A stretch of DNA of 64,000 nt from assembly GCF_029873475.1 (NCBI RefSeq), contig NZ_CP123499.1:868001-932000 (forward strand), given 5' to 3'. Under the pieces are notes generated by a model. The model had not been told where the DNA came from, did no database searches, and saw only the letters and a program-made list of their open reading frames with translations. The translations under genes were made by a program, and so were the position numbers. Numbering within the stretch: the first letter of the stretch is position 1; each line of letters begins with the position of its first letter. Shown here in pieces: positions 43,830-53,319 of the stretch. The DNA comes from Arsenophonus sp. aPb. Lineage in GTDB: Bacteria > Pseudomonadota > Gammaproteobacteria > Enterobacterales > Enterobacteriaceae.

Positions 43830-45040
43830 TGAATGATTCGATAATATCACCGTCGCTATTAACTAGAGGGATGAAAGCGCTACTTTTATCTCAATTTTTT
43901 TCTGCTTTTGCTGATAATGCCCTATTATTTATTATTTTAGCGCAACTCAAAGCCGCGCTTTATCCCGATTGGAGTCAACCTATCTTACAAGTGGTGTTTG
44001 TTTTTACTTATATTATATTAGCGCCTTTTGTGGGGCAAATAGCCGATTGTTTTGCTAAAGGTCGAGTCATGCTATTGGCTAATATTAGTAAATTGATTGG
44101 GGCGGTCGGCATTCTGTTCGGATTAGATCCTTTTCTCTGCTATGGTTTAGTTGGCATTGGTGCTGCAGCTTACTCACCAGCAAAATATGGCATCTTAGGT
44201 GAGATCACAACGGGCAATAATTTAGTCAAGGCGAATGGTTATATTGAAGCTTCGACGATAGCGGCTATTTTATTTGGTTCTGTTGCGGGCGGTTTTTTTT
44301 CCGATATTAATCTGTTATTTGCTTTAGCAATGTGTGTACTGTTTTATGCAACTGCTGTGGTGATTAATTTATATATTCCTCAATTAATGCCGGCTAAAAG
44401 CAAGCAAAAGTGGATTTTTTGCCAGTTAATTTTGAATTTTATCTGTCTATTTAAAACACTTTGGCGTGATAATGAAGGACGATTTTCTTTAATTGGTACC
44501 AGTCTTTTTTGGGGCGCCGGTGTAACACTACGTTTTTTATTAGTGCTCTGGGTGCCAATAGCACTTAATATTACCGATAATACGACACCCACATTGCTTA
44601 ATGGCGTGGTGGCAATTGGTATCATCATAGGCGCCGGATTGGCGGCACATGTTTTTACACTTAATAAAGTTAGTCGGTGTATGCCGGTAGGGATCTTTGT
44701 TGGTGTGATAATTATTATTTTGTCAATGCAACAACATCTTTTATCTACTTATTTGATCCTTATTATATTAGGTGTCCTAGGTGGTTTATATATAGTTCCG
44801 CTTAATGCTCTGCTACAAGAAAAAGGTAAACAGACGATTGGTGCGGGTAATGCTGTCGCTATCCAGAATTTAAGTGAAAATACCACCATGCTAATTATTT
44901 TAGGGTTTTATTCATTAGCGCTTAAAGCAGGTATTTCTATTATTACTGTAGGAATAGTGTTTGGTACAACCTTTGCGATAGCAATCGGAAGCCTGTGGAT
45001 TTGGTATCTATATCGCAAGATGTATGAAAAAGGAAAATAG
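43829..45040 (+). CDS. lplT: lysophospholipid transporter LplT
   Basis: LplT is a major-facilitator-type protein that flips lysophospholipids across the inner membrane for reacylation by Aas. The 403-residue protein has about twelve hydrophobic helices and family segments such as LLSQFFSAFADNALLFIIL and YSPAKYGILGEITTG. I use the ATG at 43829, which overlaps the aas TGA by one base, rather than the TTG just before it. In E. coli aas and lplT also form an operon. pncC follows six bases after its stop. Confidence 0.95.
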   Translation: MNDSIISPSLLTRGMKALLLSQFFSAFADNALLFIILAQLKAALYPDWSQPILQVVFVFTYIILAPFVGQIADCFAKGRVMLLANISKLIGAVGILFGLDPFLCYGLVGIGAAAYSPAKYGILGEITTGNNLVKANGYIEASTIAAILFGSVAGGFFSDINLLFALAMCVLFYATAVVINLYIPQLMPAKSKQKWIFCQLILNFICLFKTLWRDNEGRFSLIGTSLFWGAGVTLRFLLVLWVPIALNITDNTTPTLLNGVVAIGIIIGAGLAAHVFTLNKVSRCMPVGIFVGVIIIILSMQQHLLSTYLILIILGVLGGLYIVPLNALLQEKGKQTIGAGNAVAIQNLSENTTMLIILGFYSLALKAGISIITVGIVFGTTFAIAIGSLWIWYLYRKMYEKGK

Positions 45041-45045
45041 CTAAA

Positions 45046-45552
45046 ATGAATAGTGAGCAGTTGCTCTATGAATTAAGTAATAATTTGGCTAATAGCTTAA
45101 AGAAACAGGGTAAAACAATAACCTGTGCAGAGTCATGTACAGGCGGATGGATTGCTAAAGTCATTACTGATATTTCAGGTAGTTCTGCCTATTTTCAGCG
45201 AGGTTTTGTTACATATAGCAATGAAGCTAAGCATGATATGCTAGGTGTGAGTAAAAACACCTTGCATAAATATGGTGCCGTTAGTGAACAAGTTGTCATA
45301 GAGATGGCAGAAAGAGCGTTAGCTCGAGCGAATGCTGATTTTGCGGTTTCAGTTAGCGGTATTGCCGGCCCTGATGGCGGTACTGAGGTAAAACCGGTTG
45401 GTACAGTTTGGTTTGGTTTTGCTAGCAAGACTCTTTCTATCGCTAGGGTGGTAACCCGTTGCTGCTTGTTTAAAGGCGATCGTATTCAGATCCGACGCCA
45501 AGCTGTGGTATTTTCGTTGACTACATTAATGAAAGAAATAATCAAAAATTAA
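45046..45552 (+). CDS. pncC: nicotinamide-nucleotide amidohydrolase PncC (CinA C-terminal domain)
   Basis: PncC (YgaD) deamidates nicotinamide mononucleotide to nicotinate mononucleotide, recycling NMN formed by DNA ligase. The 168-residue stand-alone CinA-C domain shows TCAESCTGGWIAKVITDISGSS with the catalytic Ser, FVTYSNEAKHDMLGV, and VSGIAGPDGGTEVKPVGTVW. Start five bases after lplT stop, so it may be expressed from aas-lplT. It precedes recA as in E. coli and may contribute some readthrough to recA. Confidence 0.95.
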   Translation: MNSEQLLYELSNNLANSLKKQGKTITCAESCTGGWIAKVITDISGSSAYFQRGFVTYSNEAKHDMLGVSKNTLHKYGAVSEQVVIEMAERALARANADFAVSVSGIAGPDGGTEVKPVGTVWFGFASKTLSIARVVTRCCLFKGDRIQIRRQAVVFSLTTLMKEIIKN

Positions 45553-45553
45553 C

Positions 45554-45581
45554 TTGATACTGGATGGTTATACAGTATAAT
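45554..45581 (+). promoter_or_regulatory. recA promoter with LexA box
   Basis: TTGATA (45554-45559) and TATAAT (45576-45581) are separated by 16 bases, the same hexamers and spacing as the E. coli recA promoter. Between them lies CTGG-N8-ACAG at 45560-45575, one base from the LexA consensus CTGT-N8-ACAG. LexA here would cover the promoter. Confidence 0.9.
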
Positions 45582-45657
45582 TATCAACAACCGATATCTA
45601 ATCGTCTTATCTGCAGTGAAGTATTATCTTCACTTCATTGCTCGGGGGAGTTAAACA

Positions 45658-46728
45658 ATGGCTATTGATGAAAACAAACAGAAAGCACTTGCTGCCGCAT
45701 TGGGTCAAATTGAAAAGCAATTTGGTAAAGGATCAATTATGCGCTTAGGTGAAGATCGTTCTATGGATGTAGAAACTATCTCTACCGGTTCATTATCTCT
45801 TGATGTTGCCTTAGGTGCAGGAGGCTTGCCATTAGGTCGTATTGTTGAAATTTATGGCCCAGAATCTTCCGGTAAGACCACGTTAACATTACAGGTCATT
45901 GCTGCAGCTCAACGTGAAGGTAAGACTTGTGCTTTTATTGACGCAGAACACGCTTTAGATCCTATTTATGCCAAAAAACTTGGCGTTGATATTGATAATT
46001 TACTTTGCTCACAGCCGGATACGGGTGAACAAGCACTGGAGATTTGTGATGCTTTAACACGGTCTGGGGCGGTAGATGTTATTATTGTTGATTCTGTAGC
46101 GGCTTTAACACCAAAAGCTGAAATTGAAGGTGAAATTGGTGATTCACATATGGGATTAGCTGCTCGTATGATGAGTCAAGCGATGCGTAAGTTAGCCGGA
46201 AATTTAAAAAATTCTAATACGCTATTAATTTTTATTAATCAAATCCGAATGAAAATTGGCGTTATGTTTGGCAATCCTGAAACAACAACCGGTGGAAATG
46301 CGTTAAAATTTTATGCTTCAGTGCGCCTTGATATCCGACGTATTGGTTCCGTCAAAAATGGTGAAGAAGTTATTGGTAGCGAAACGCGCGTTAAAGTAGT
46401 AAAAAATAAGGTTGCGGCTCCTTTTAAACAAGCAGAGTTTCAAATCCTGTATGGAGAGGGGATTAACATCTATAGTGAACTTATCGATCTAGGTGTGAAA
46501 TATAAATTGATTGAAAAAGCGGGGGCTTGGTATAGCTATAATGGTGAGAAGATAGGTCAAGGCAAAGCAAATGCGACAGTCTATTTGAAAGAACGCCCGA
46601 AAATTTATACTGAATTAGATAAAAAATTACGCGCTATGTTGCTTAATCATGCTGGTGAATTTAGTAGTGCTGCTTCTGATTTTGTAACAGAAGCGGTAGA
46701 GGAAACTTCATTACCAGAAGAATTTTAA
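45658..46728 (+). CDS. recA: recombinase A
   Basis: RecA forms the ATP-dependent strand-exchange filament and triggers LexA self-cleavage. The 356-residue product is complete: Walker A GPESSGKTT near residue 67, IIVDSVAALTPKAEIEGE, the L2 loop region FGNPETTTGGNALKFYASVRLD and the C-terminal acidic tail. A GGGGGAG site precedes the ATG. With dinB it forms a visible SOS module. Unlike in E. coli, no recX follows. Confidence 0.99.
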   Translation: MAIDENKQKALAAALGQIEKQFGKGSIMRLGEDRSMDVETISTGSLSLDVALGAGGLPLGRIVEIYGPESSGKTTLTLQVIAAAQREGKTCAFIDAEHALDPIYAKKLGVDIDNLLCSQPDTGEQALEICDALTRSGAVDVIIVDSVAALTPKAEIEGEIGDSHMGLAARMMSQAMRKLAGNLKNSNTLLIFINQIRMKIGVMFGNPETTTGGNALKFYASVRLDIRRIGSVKNGEEVIGSETRVKVVKNKVAAPFKQAEFQILYGEGINIYSELIDLGVKYKLIEKAGAWYSYNGEKIGQGKANATVYLKERPKIYTELDKKLRAMLLNHAGEFSSAASDFVTEAVEETSLPEEF

Positions 46729-46757
46729 CTTAATAAATAAAATTGATTAAATCTATG

Positions 46758-46787
46758 GGCTATATTCGATTTGGATATAGCCTTTTG
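46758..46787 (+). terminator. intrinsic terminator of recA
   Basis: GGCTATAT (46758-46765) pairs with ATATAGCC (46775-46782) across a nine-base loop, followed by TTTT. It begins 30 bases after the recA stop. Confidence 0.8.
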
Positions 46788-47488
46788 CTTATTATAAATT
46801 AGTTATTAATATAAGTTAGATTAAATTATGATTTGAAACGCACTTTAATAAAATAGCCTCAGGATTTACAATATTATTAGCAATTAATGGATATGATTGG
46901 TTCATTTTTTACAAAAAGTGCTTTGTTTTATTATATATAGTAAATTGTTATTATTGGCTTAATATATACAGGCGCAGTTTTTGATTAACTTGTGTTAGAC
47001 TTATACTATCTTTTTTCTCAATCTTCTATTTAGCTAATAACTAATAGCTTATACGTAATTTAAACTAAGTGAAATTAGCCACTCGGGTTATCTATTGGAA
47101 GTTGTTTTACTAAAGGTAGATGGAGATAAAATTTAACAGCTTTGTTCCTATAATAGGAAAATAAATATAATGAAATAATGTTAATGTAGTGTTAGTTTCG
47201 CTGCATAATAATTAAATCTTTTTGTGTTAAACTAACCAGACTAGTCGTTGTTGTGTTAGTTAGAAAACGATATATTTAGGGAAAGGTGTACCTATAAAAC
47301 CTGGACATTTGAGCGATGTATTAATACACATCAGTTAGTAGATCCTTGTCACCAATTTAGTCATAAAACAATTTAAGGATTTCTCAGGTTTGCCAGGTAA
47401 AAACGCCGCCGGTAACTTGATTGATGATAAAAAATGTTTATCACATCAAGTCATAAATCTGTTTTTCCAGCTTGATTTCAGGATAATT
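46788..47488. other. gene-free region at the position of recX
   Basis: About 700 bases between the recA terminator and alaS. In E. coli recX lies here; no frame reads as RecX and I see no fragment of it. The DNA is AT-rich with frequent stops. The region must carry the alaS promoter. An in-frame upstream extension of alaS from 47390 is not supported. Confidence 0.6.
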
Positions 47489-50122
47489 ATGAGTAGTAAA
47501 AGCACCGCTGAGATCCGTCAAGCGTTTCTCGACTTTTTTCATACTAAAGGGCACGAAATTGTACCTAGTAGTTCATTAGTACCAAATAATGACCCGACAT
47601 TATTGTTTACTAATGCAGGCATGAACCAATTTAAAGATGTATTTTTGGGATTGGATAAAAGAGCTTATTCACGAGCAACAACTGCGCAACGTTGTGTGCG
47701 TGCAGGAGGCAAACATAATGATTTAGAGAATGTTGGTTATACTGCCCGCCATCATACTTTTTTTGAAATGTTAGGTAACTTCAGCTTTGGTGACTATTTT
47801 AAACAGGATGCAATCAAATATGCCTGGGAACTACTGACAAGTGAGCAGTGGTTTAATTTACCAAAAGAGCGGCTTTGGGTTACCGTTTATCACACTGATG
47901 AGGAAGCTTATAATATTTGGCAGCAAGAAATTGGTATTCCGACCGAACGTATTATTCGAATAGGTGATAATAAAGGTACTCCTTATGCTTCTGACAACTT
48001 CTGGCAAATGGGGGATACCGGTCCTTGCGGTCCTTGTACAGAAATTTTTTATGATCATGGTGAACATATTTTAGGCGGACCGCCAGGTTCACCTGAAGAG
48101 GATGGTGATCGCTATATTGAAATCTGGAATATTGTTTTCATGCAATTTAACCGCCAGTCCGATGGCAGTTTAAAGGCACTTCCAACGCCTTCTGTTGATA
48201 CCGGTATGGGACTTGAACGTATTGCCGCTGTATTACAACATGTTAACTCAAATTATGAGATTGATTTATTTCGTCAATTAATTGCTTCTATTGCTAAAGT
48301 GGTCGCTTTATCGGATCTGAATAATAAATCATTACGCGTCATCGCTGATCATATTCGATCAAGTGCTTTTCTTATTGGTGATGGTGTATTTCCTGCTAAT
48401 GAAGGACGTGGTTATGTGTTGCGTCGGATTATTCGTCGAGCGGTCCGTCATGGATATATGCTAGGAGCGAAAGAGACCTTTTTCTATAAATTAGTTGCAC
48501 CGTTGATTCAGGTAATGGGTAACGCAGCGGATGAGCTAAAATCTCACCAAGCAACGATTGAAAAAACATTGAAGAATGAAGAGGAACAGTTTGCTCGTAC
48601 TTTAGCGCGTGGACTGCAACTATTAGATGAGGAATTAGCGCAATTACAAGGGGATACTTTAGCGGGTGAAATCGCATTTCGCCTCTATGATACTTATGGT
48701 TTCCCATTTGATTTAACCGCTGATGTTTGCCGTGAACGTAATATTAAGGTCGACGAGTCAGGTTTTAATGAGGCGATGGAGCAGCAAAGATATCGAGCTC
48801 GGGAGTCGAGTGGCTTTGCGACCGATTATAATGATGTCATTAAAGTAGATAGTCATAGTGATTTTTCAGGCTATGAAAATAACAACCAACAAGCTACAGT
48901 AACAGCTATTTTTCATCATGGTAAGCCTGTCAATGTATTAAACCAAGGTGAAGAAGGAATCATTATTCTGGATAAAACCTCTTTTTATGCTGAGTCAGGT
49001 GGTCAGGTTGGTGATAGCGGCATACTTAGCAATAGCCATGGACAATTTGCTGTTTCTGACACACAAAAATACGTCCAAGCAATTGGACATATTGGTAAGG
49101 TGATAACTGGCTCAATAACGGTAAATAATTCAATTGAAGCAAAAATTGACATTGAACGTCGTAATGCTATTCGTCTCAATCACTCTGCTACCCATTTGTT
49201 GCATGCGGCTTTGCGTGATGTATTGGGAGAGCATGTTAGCCAAAAAGGATCTTTAGTGAATGAGAAATATTTACGGTTTGATTTTTCTCATTTTGCCGCA
49301 ATGACGCCTAAGCAAATACGCCAAATTGAAGATATCGTAAATTGTCAAATTCGTAAAAATGACCCTATTATAACGACATTAATGGATTTAGAGACGGCAA
49401 AAGAAAAAGGCGCGATGGCGCTTTTTGGTGAAAAATATGATTCCAAGGTACGTGTTCTTAGTATCGGGGATTTTTCTATTGAGTTGTGCGGCGGTACTCA
49501 TGCCAATCGGACAGGCGATATAGGATTATTTCGCATTAGCAGCGAATCAGGTACGGCAGCTGGAATTCGTCGGATCGAAGCAATAACCGGTCAAGCTGCT
49601 ATAGATGACCTTCACCAGCAATCCCAGGTATTGGCAGAGATTGGTCAATTAATGAAAGGTGATGCTAATAGTCTAATGGAAAAAATTAAAGCGACATTAG
49701 ATAAAGTTAAGCTATTAGAAAGGTCGTTAAATCAACTGAAAGGGCAACAAGCAGCTCAAGAAAGCGTTTCTTTAAGTCAACAAGTTAAAAAAATTAACGG
49801 AGTAAATTTATTAGTTACTCAATTAAATAACACTGAGCCTAAACAGCTACGCATCATTGTTGATGACTTAAAAAATCAATTAAAATCAGCAATTATTGTG
49901 CTTTCTACTATAAGTAATGATAAAGTCAGTCTAATTGTTGGTGTAACCAATGATTTGACTGCTAAAATAAAGGCTGGTGATTTAATTTCATTTGTTGCGC
50001 AGCAAGTAGGCGGAAAAGGGGGTGGTCGCCCTGACATGGCTCAGGCCGGCGGCTCTAATATAACAGCACTTCCTGCTGCATTAGCATCAGTTGAAGAGTG
50101 GGTTAATTCACACTTGATATGA
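47489..50122 (+). CDS. alaS: alanyl-tRNA synthetase
   Basis: AlaS charges tRNA-Ala. I start at 47489 (MSSKSTAEIRQAFLDFFHTKGH), preceded by CAGGA, giving 877 residues, one more than E. coli; the 33-codon upstream extension has no family counterpart. The class II aminoacylation domain (FTNAGMNQFKDVFLG, RCVRAGGKHNDLENVG, TGMGLERIAAVLQ), the editing domain zinc motifs HSATHLLHAAL and CGGTHANRTGDIG, and the C-terminal C-Ala domain (GGKGGGRPDMAQAGG) are all present. Confidence 0.98.
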   Translation: MSSKSTAEIRQAFLDFFHTKGHEIVPSSSLVPNNDPTLLFTNAGMNQFKDVFLGLDKRAYSRATTAQRCVRAGGKHNDLENVGYTARHHTFFEMLGNFSFGDYFKQDAIKYAWELLTSEQWFNLPKERLWVTVYHTDEEAYNIWQQEIGIPTERIIRIGDNKGTPYASDNFWQMGDTGPCGPCTEIFYDHGEHILGGPPGSPEEDGDRYIEIWNIVFMQFNRQSDGSLKALPTPSVDTGMGLERIAAVLQHVNSNYEIDLFRQLIASIAKVVALSDLNNKSLRVIADHIRSSAFLIGDGVFPANEGRGYVLRRIIRRAVRHGYMLGAKETFFYKLVAPLIQVMGNAADELKSHQATIEKTLKNEEEQFARTLARGLQLLDEELAQLQGDTLAGEIAFRLYDTYGFPFDLTADVCRERNIKVDESGFNEAMEQQRYRARESSGFATDYNDVIKVDSHSDFSGYENNNQQATVTAIFHHGKPVNVLNQGEEGIIILDKTSFYAESGGQVGDSGILSNSHGQFAVSDTQKYVQAIGHIGKVITGSITVNNSIEAKIDIERRNAIRLNHSATHLLHAALRDVLGEHVSQKGSLVNEKYLRFDFSHFAAMTPKQIRQIEDIVNCQIRKNDPIITTLMDLETAKEKGAMALFGEKYDSKVRVLSIGDFSIELCGGTHANRTGDIGLFRISSESGTAAGIRRIEAITGQAAIDDLHQQSQVLAEIGQLMKGDANSLMEKIKATLDKVKLLERSLNQLKGQQAAQESVSLSQQVKKINGVNLLVTQLNNTEPKQLRIIVDDLKNQLKSAIIVLSTISNDKVSLIVGVTNDLTAKIKAGDLISFVAQQVGGKGGGRPDMAQAGGSNITALPAALASVEEWVNSHLI

Positions 50123-50132
50123 GTTAACCATG

Positions 50133-50161
50133 AAGGTTGCATAACTTAATTATGCAACCTT
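50133..50161 (+). terminator. terminator-like hairpin after alaS
   Basis: AAGGTTGCATAA (50133-50144) pairs perfectly with TTATGCAACCTT (50150-50161) around a five-base loop, ten bases after the alaS stop. The T-run is short, so some readthrough into csrA is possible. Confidence 0.7.
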
Positions 50162-50344
50162 TAACGGATTGTTTTTAAATGACCTAAGTACAAAATTATA
50201 TTTTTAGCTACAATATTAGTATGATGATTGCTTTAGGTTAAATACTTTAGGTGAATATCATTGCTTTACGTTTTCACGGTGTGTGATGGATAATAGCGGG
50301 GAAACCTAGAGACCCGACTCTTTTTAATTTTCAAGGAGCAAAGA

Positions 50345-50530
50345 ATGCTTATTCTGACTCGTCGAGTTGGTGAAACGCTCATGATAGGCGATGAGGTAAC
50401 AGTAACGGTGCTGGGTGTAAAAGGCAACCAGGTACGTATAGGGGTTAATGCACCCAAAGAGGTTTCTGTTCACCGTGAAGAAATTTATCAACGGATCCAA
50501 GCTGAAAAAAGCCAGCCCAATAATCAGTAA
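50345..50530 (+). CDS. csrA: carbon storage regulator CsrA
   Basis: CsrA is the global post-transcriptional regulator that binds GGA motifs in mRNA leaders. The 61-residue product is nearly the same as E. coli CsrA ([20 protein letters not shown]...[16 protein letters not shown]), with the RNA-binding residues Arg7 side and VHREEI strand intact. AAGGAG lies seven bases before the ATG; a second GGA occurs in the leader (GGATAATAGCGGGG around 50286), which fits autoregulation seen in E. coli. It stands between alaS and the tRNA cluster in the usual order. Confidence 0.98.
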
Positions 50531-50540
50531 TTTTTAGTAA

Positions 50541-50595
50541 AGCGTTCATTCTTAGGTATATGTTAATTATATTTATGGAATGAGCGCTGTTTCTT
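50541..50595 (+). terminator. probable terminator of csrA
   Basis: AGCGTTCATTC (50541-50551) pairs with GAATGAGCGCT (50578-50588) with one G-U pair, across a 26-base AT-rich loop, followed by GTTTCTT. The long loop lowers confidence. Confidence 0.55.
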
Positions 50596-51090
50596 ATTGC
50601 CGTCTATTTTATGACTGTATTTTTTCAAGCTTTGTATCCTATAAAATCAATTACATAGATTGTAAAAAATGTCTTTTTCTAGTATTTTTTTACATTTATT
50701 AATAAACACTGGATTTTAATTGTTAGATGCCAACACATTTTAAAATGCTTATAAATAAATGATTAAGTTATTAGCTAACATAAGTTTATAAAAAGGAAAT
50801 GCTTAGGTTAACTATTCTACTCTGGAATAGTTTCTTTTATTGAAGGATAAGAACTTACTTTTTATCTGTTTTTTTCTGTTAATCTTCCAACTTCGACGTT
50901 TTTATTGGTGAACATAAAATGCCATATTGTTTTATTTCGTTGTTAAACTACTCATCTTGATTGTGAAATGTGCAAACGAACTAAAGAACGTAAAAAGATT
51001 GGAAAAATTGTTTGACTTCTAAGTCTGGGAAAGTAATATGAGCGCCACGCAACAGAGAGAGGGTTCAATATTGTCTCGTTGCTATTCGAT
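50596..51090. other. gene-free region upstream of the tRNA cluster
   Basis: About 500 bases of AT-rich DNA without a gene. Its right end holds the tRNA promoter described separately. I see no other structure in it. Confidence 0.6.
51012..51046 (+). promoter_or_regulatory. predicted promoter of the tRNA-Ser/tRNA-Arg operon
   Basis: TTGACT (51012-51017) and TAATAT (51034-51039) are spaced by 16 bases and followed by GAGCGCC, a GC-rich discriminator of the type linked to stringent control at stable RNA promoters. It lies 45-80 bases upstream of the tRNA-Ser. Confidence 0.75.
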
Positions 51091-51183
51091 GGTGAGGTGG
51101 CCGAGAGGCTGAAGGCGCTCCCCTGCTAAGGGAGTATGCGGTTAATAGCTGCATCGAGGGTTCGAATCCCTCCCTCACCGCCA
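51091..51183 (+). tRNA. serV: tRNA-Ser (GCU)
   Basis: A 93-nt class II tRNA with long variable arm, nearly identical to E. coli serV. The GGTGAGG acceptor strand pairs with CCTCACC and the CCA end is encoded. The anticodon GCT is at 51125-51127, reading AGC/AGU serine codons. The position between csrA and gshA is the same as the E. coli serV-arg cluster. Confidence 0.98.
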
Positions 51184-51193
51184 TTTTGATAGT

Positions 51194-51270
51194 GCATCCA
51201 TAGCTCAGCTGGATAGAGTACTCGGCTACGAACCGAGCGGTCGGAGGTTCGAATCCTTCTGGATGCGCCA
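51194..51270 (+). tRNA. argV: tRNA-Arg (ACG), copy 1
   Basis: A 77-nt tRNA with encoded CCA, acceptor GCATCCA/TGGATGC, T-loop GTTCGAATC and anticodon ACG (wobble A becomes inosine). It reads CGU/CGC/CGA. It is ten bases after tRNA-Ser and identical to the next copy. Confidence 0.98.
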
Positions 51271-51342
51271 TTAATTTTAGAATAAAGAATATTGTTTATT
51301 AAGGATAACTAGCGTATCTTTAATAATAGCAAAACAAAAATT

Positions 51343-51419
51343 GCATCCATAGCTCAGCTGGATAGAGTACTCGGCTACGAACCGAGCGGTCGGAGGTTCG
51401 AATCCTTCTGGATGCGCCA
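51343..51419 (+). tRNA. argY: tRNA-Arg (ACG), copy 2
   Basis: Identical over all 77 bases to the copy at 51194, separated from it by 72 bases of unrelated AT-rich spacer. E. coli has four such argininyl copies at the same locus; two are seen here. A strong intrinsic terminator follows seven bases later. Confidence 0.98.
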
Positions 51420-51425
51420 TATAAT

Positions 51426-51456
51426 AAAACCCTGTCAATCAACGACAGGGTTTTTT
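51426..51456 (+). terminator. intrinsic terminator of the tRNA operon
   Basis: AAAACCCTGTC (51426-51436) pairs perfectly with GACAGGGTTTT (51444-51454) around a seven-base loop and ends in six T. Confidence 0.93.
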
Positions 51457-51605
51457 GTTTTATAATTAAAACGTGTTTATTAATAAAATATACCTATTAC
51501 TTTAGTCATTTGGTCTAAATGATCTAGACGGCGACAATTCTAGTTATTTACGCTAAAGTAACTTTTCTAAAAGTAAAAATAACGAACGGATAACGGGAGG
51601 TCGAT

Positions 51606-53165
51606 TTGATCCCGAATGTATCAAAAGCGCTATCATGGTTAGAGGCACGGCCTAATATTTTACAGGGTCTTCGTCGAGGTATTGAACGTGAAACATTGAG
51701 AATTACGCCAACAGGCGATTTGGCTAAGTCTCCACACCCTGATAGTTTAGGGAAAGCGTTAACTCATCCATGGATCACGACTGACTTCGCTGAAGCTTTG
51801 TTGGAATTCATCACCCCGGTTGATAATAATATTGGGCACGTTTTGGCATTTTTAAGAGATCTACATCGTTATACAGCACGTCATCTTGATCATGAATTGA
51901 TGTGGCCATTGAGTATGCCTTGTTTTATAGAGCGCCAAGATAACATTAAACTTGCTCAATATGGTGTTTCTAATATTGGCCGTTTTAAAACTTTATATCG
52001 GGAAGGATTAAAGAATCGTTATGGTGCGTTAATGCAAACAATTGCAGGAATCCATTATAATTTTTCTTTACCGCTTGAATTTTGGCAAGCGTTGGTTGGA
52101 GTTAAAGATGCCGAAAGTGGTAAGGATAAAATTTCTGCTGGCTATTTTCGACTCATTCGTAATTATTACCGTTTTGGTTGGGTTATCCCCTATTTATTTG
52201 GTGCGTCGCCAGCAATTTGTGGTTCTTTTTTGCGCGGAAATGCCAGGAATCTTCCCTTTGAGAAGACAGCGAAAGGAACCTACTATCTACCTTATGCCAC
52301 ATCGCTACGAATGAGTGATTTGGGATATACCAACAAATCCCAAAGTGATCTGAAAATTACCTTTAATGATCTATCGACTTATGTTGCTGGCCTTAAACAA
52401 GCGATAAAACAGCCATCGCCCGAGTTTACAAAATTAGGGATATACAATAAAGATGGCAAACATTTGCAGCTGAATACCAATATTTTACAAATTGAAAATG
52501 AATTATATGCGCCTATTCGTCCCAAACGAGTACTTATTGGTGATGAGTCGCCATCCGATGCACTGTTAAAAAGAGGAATCGAATATATTGAAGTTAGAGC
52601 TTTGGATATTAACCCATTTACTGCCATTGGTATTGATGAAGCTCAGATCCATTTTCTTGATCTTTTTTTAATCTGGTGTGTGTTAGCAGATGCACCCATG
52701 ATGGATGAAAAAGAGTTGAATTGTTGCCGAACGAATTGGAATAGAGTGATCCTTGAAGGTCGTAAACCTGGACAAATAATCGGTGTTGGTTGCGGTGAAT
52801 CAATGAGGCCTTTAAAAGAGGTAGGGCAGATATTATTTGATGATTTAATTAGAGTTGCTGATGTGTTAGATGTTAGCGGTAATACCCGATATCGTGAAAT
52901 TTGTTCTCAATTAATAGCAATGTTTGAAAATCCAGAGCTTACTTATTCTGGCCAAATATTATCCCCAATGATTGAACAAAGTATTAGTCAATATGGCTTA
53001 CAGTTAGCCAAAAGCTATTATCAGCAATTAAGCAATGAATCTTATGAAGTGATAACGGCTACTGAATTTACTGATGTTCGTCACGCCTCAGTTCGCAAAC
53101 AATCAGCACTTGAACAAGCAGATAAAATAAGTTTTGAGCGCTACTGGCAGAAACATGCAGGGTGA
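51606..53165 (+). CDS. gshA: glutamate-cysteine ligase
   Basis: GshA makes gamma-glutamylcysteine, the first step of glutathione synthesis. It starts at a TTG at 51606 (MIPNVSKALSWLEARP) after GGGAGG; E. coli gshA also uses TTG, so the rare start is conserved. The 519-residue product carries GIERETLRITPTGDLA, TTDFAEALLEFITPV, the RFKTLYREGLKNRYGALMQTIAGIHYNFSLP block and LDINPFTAIGI. gshB is at 10.4 kb. In E. coli luxS follows gshA; the same order exists here but luxS is broken. Confidence 0.97.
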   Translation: MIPNVSKALSWLEARPNILQGLRRGIERETLRITPTGDLAKSPHPDSLGKALTHPWITTDFAEALLEFITPVDNNIGHVLAFLRDLHRYTARHLDHELMWPLSMPCFIERQDNIKLAQYGVSNIGRFKTLYREGLKNRYGALMQTIAGIHYNFSLPLEFWQALVGVKDAESGKDKISAGYFRLIRNYYRFGWVIPYLFGASPAICGSFLRGNARNLPFEKTAKGTYYLPYATSLRMSDLGYTNKSQSDLKITFNDLSTYVAGLKQAIKQPSPEFTKLGIYNKDGKHLQLNTNILQIENELYAPIRPKRVLIGDESPSDALLKRGIEYIEVRALDINPFTAIGIDEAQIHFLDLFLIWCVLADAPMMDEKELNCCRTNWNRVILEGRKPGQIIGVGCGESMRPLKEVGQILFDDLIRVADVLDVSGNTRYREICSQLIAMFENPELTYSGQILSPMIEQSISQYGLQLAKSYYQQLSNESYEVITATEFTDVRHASVRKQSALEQADKISFERYWQKHAG

Positions 53166-53178
53166 GAATAAAAGAAAA

Positions 53179-53198
53179 TGGCCACTTTAAAGTGGCCA
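53179..53198 (+). terminator. 20-bp perfect palindrome after gshA
   Basis: TGGCCACTTT/AAAGTGGCCA is a perfect inverted repeat 13 bases after the gshA stop, followed by AAATAAAAT. It is GC-rich compared with its surroundings and probably terminates gshA. Confidence 0.65.
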
Positions 53199-53319
53199 AA
53201 ATAAAATCTCTTAGAGAATAGGATGATAACAATTTTCGCGTCTTGCCTAAGTAAGACTTGCAATATGATGGGAAGTTCCATTTATTTTGTAAAAAAATAA
53301 TTTTTTGGAGGCTGCAGTA

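Noticed and set aside
47390..47488. N-terminal extension of alaS
   Set aside because: The extra 33 codons have no counterpart in AlaS and the ATG at 47489 matches the E. coli start with its own site.
51065..51271. 68-residue minus-strand open frame with VREGFEPS and EGFEPPT segments
   Set aside because: It is antisense to the tRNA-Ser and tRNA-Arg genes; such peptides are a well-known artefact of tRNA T-loops.
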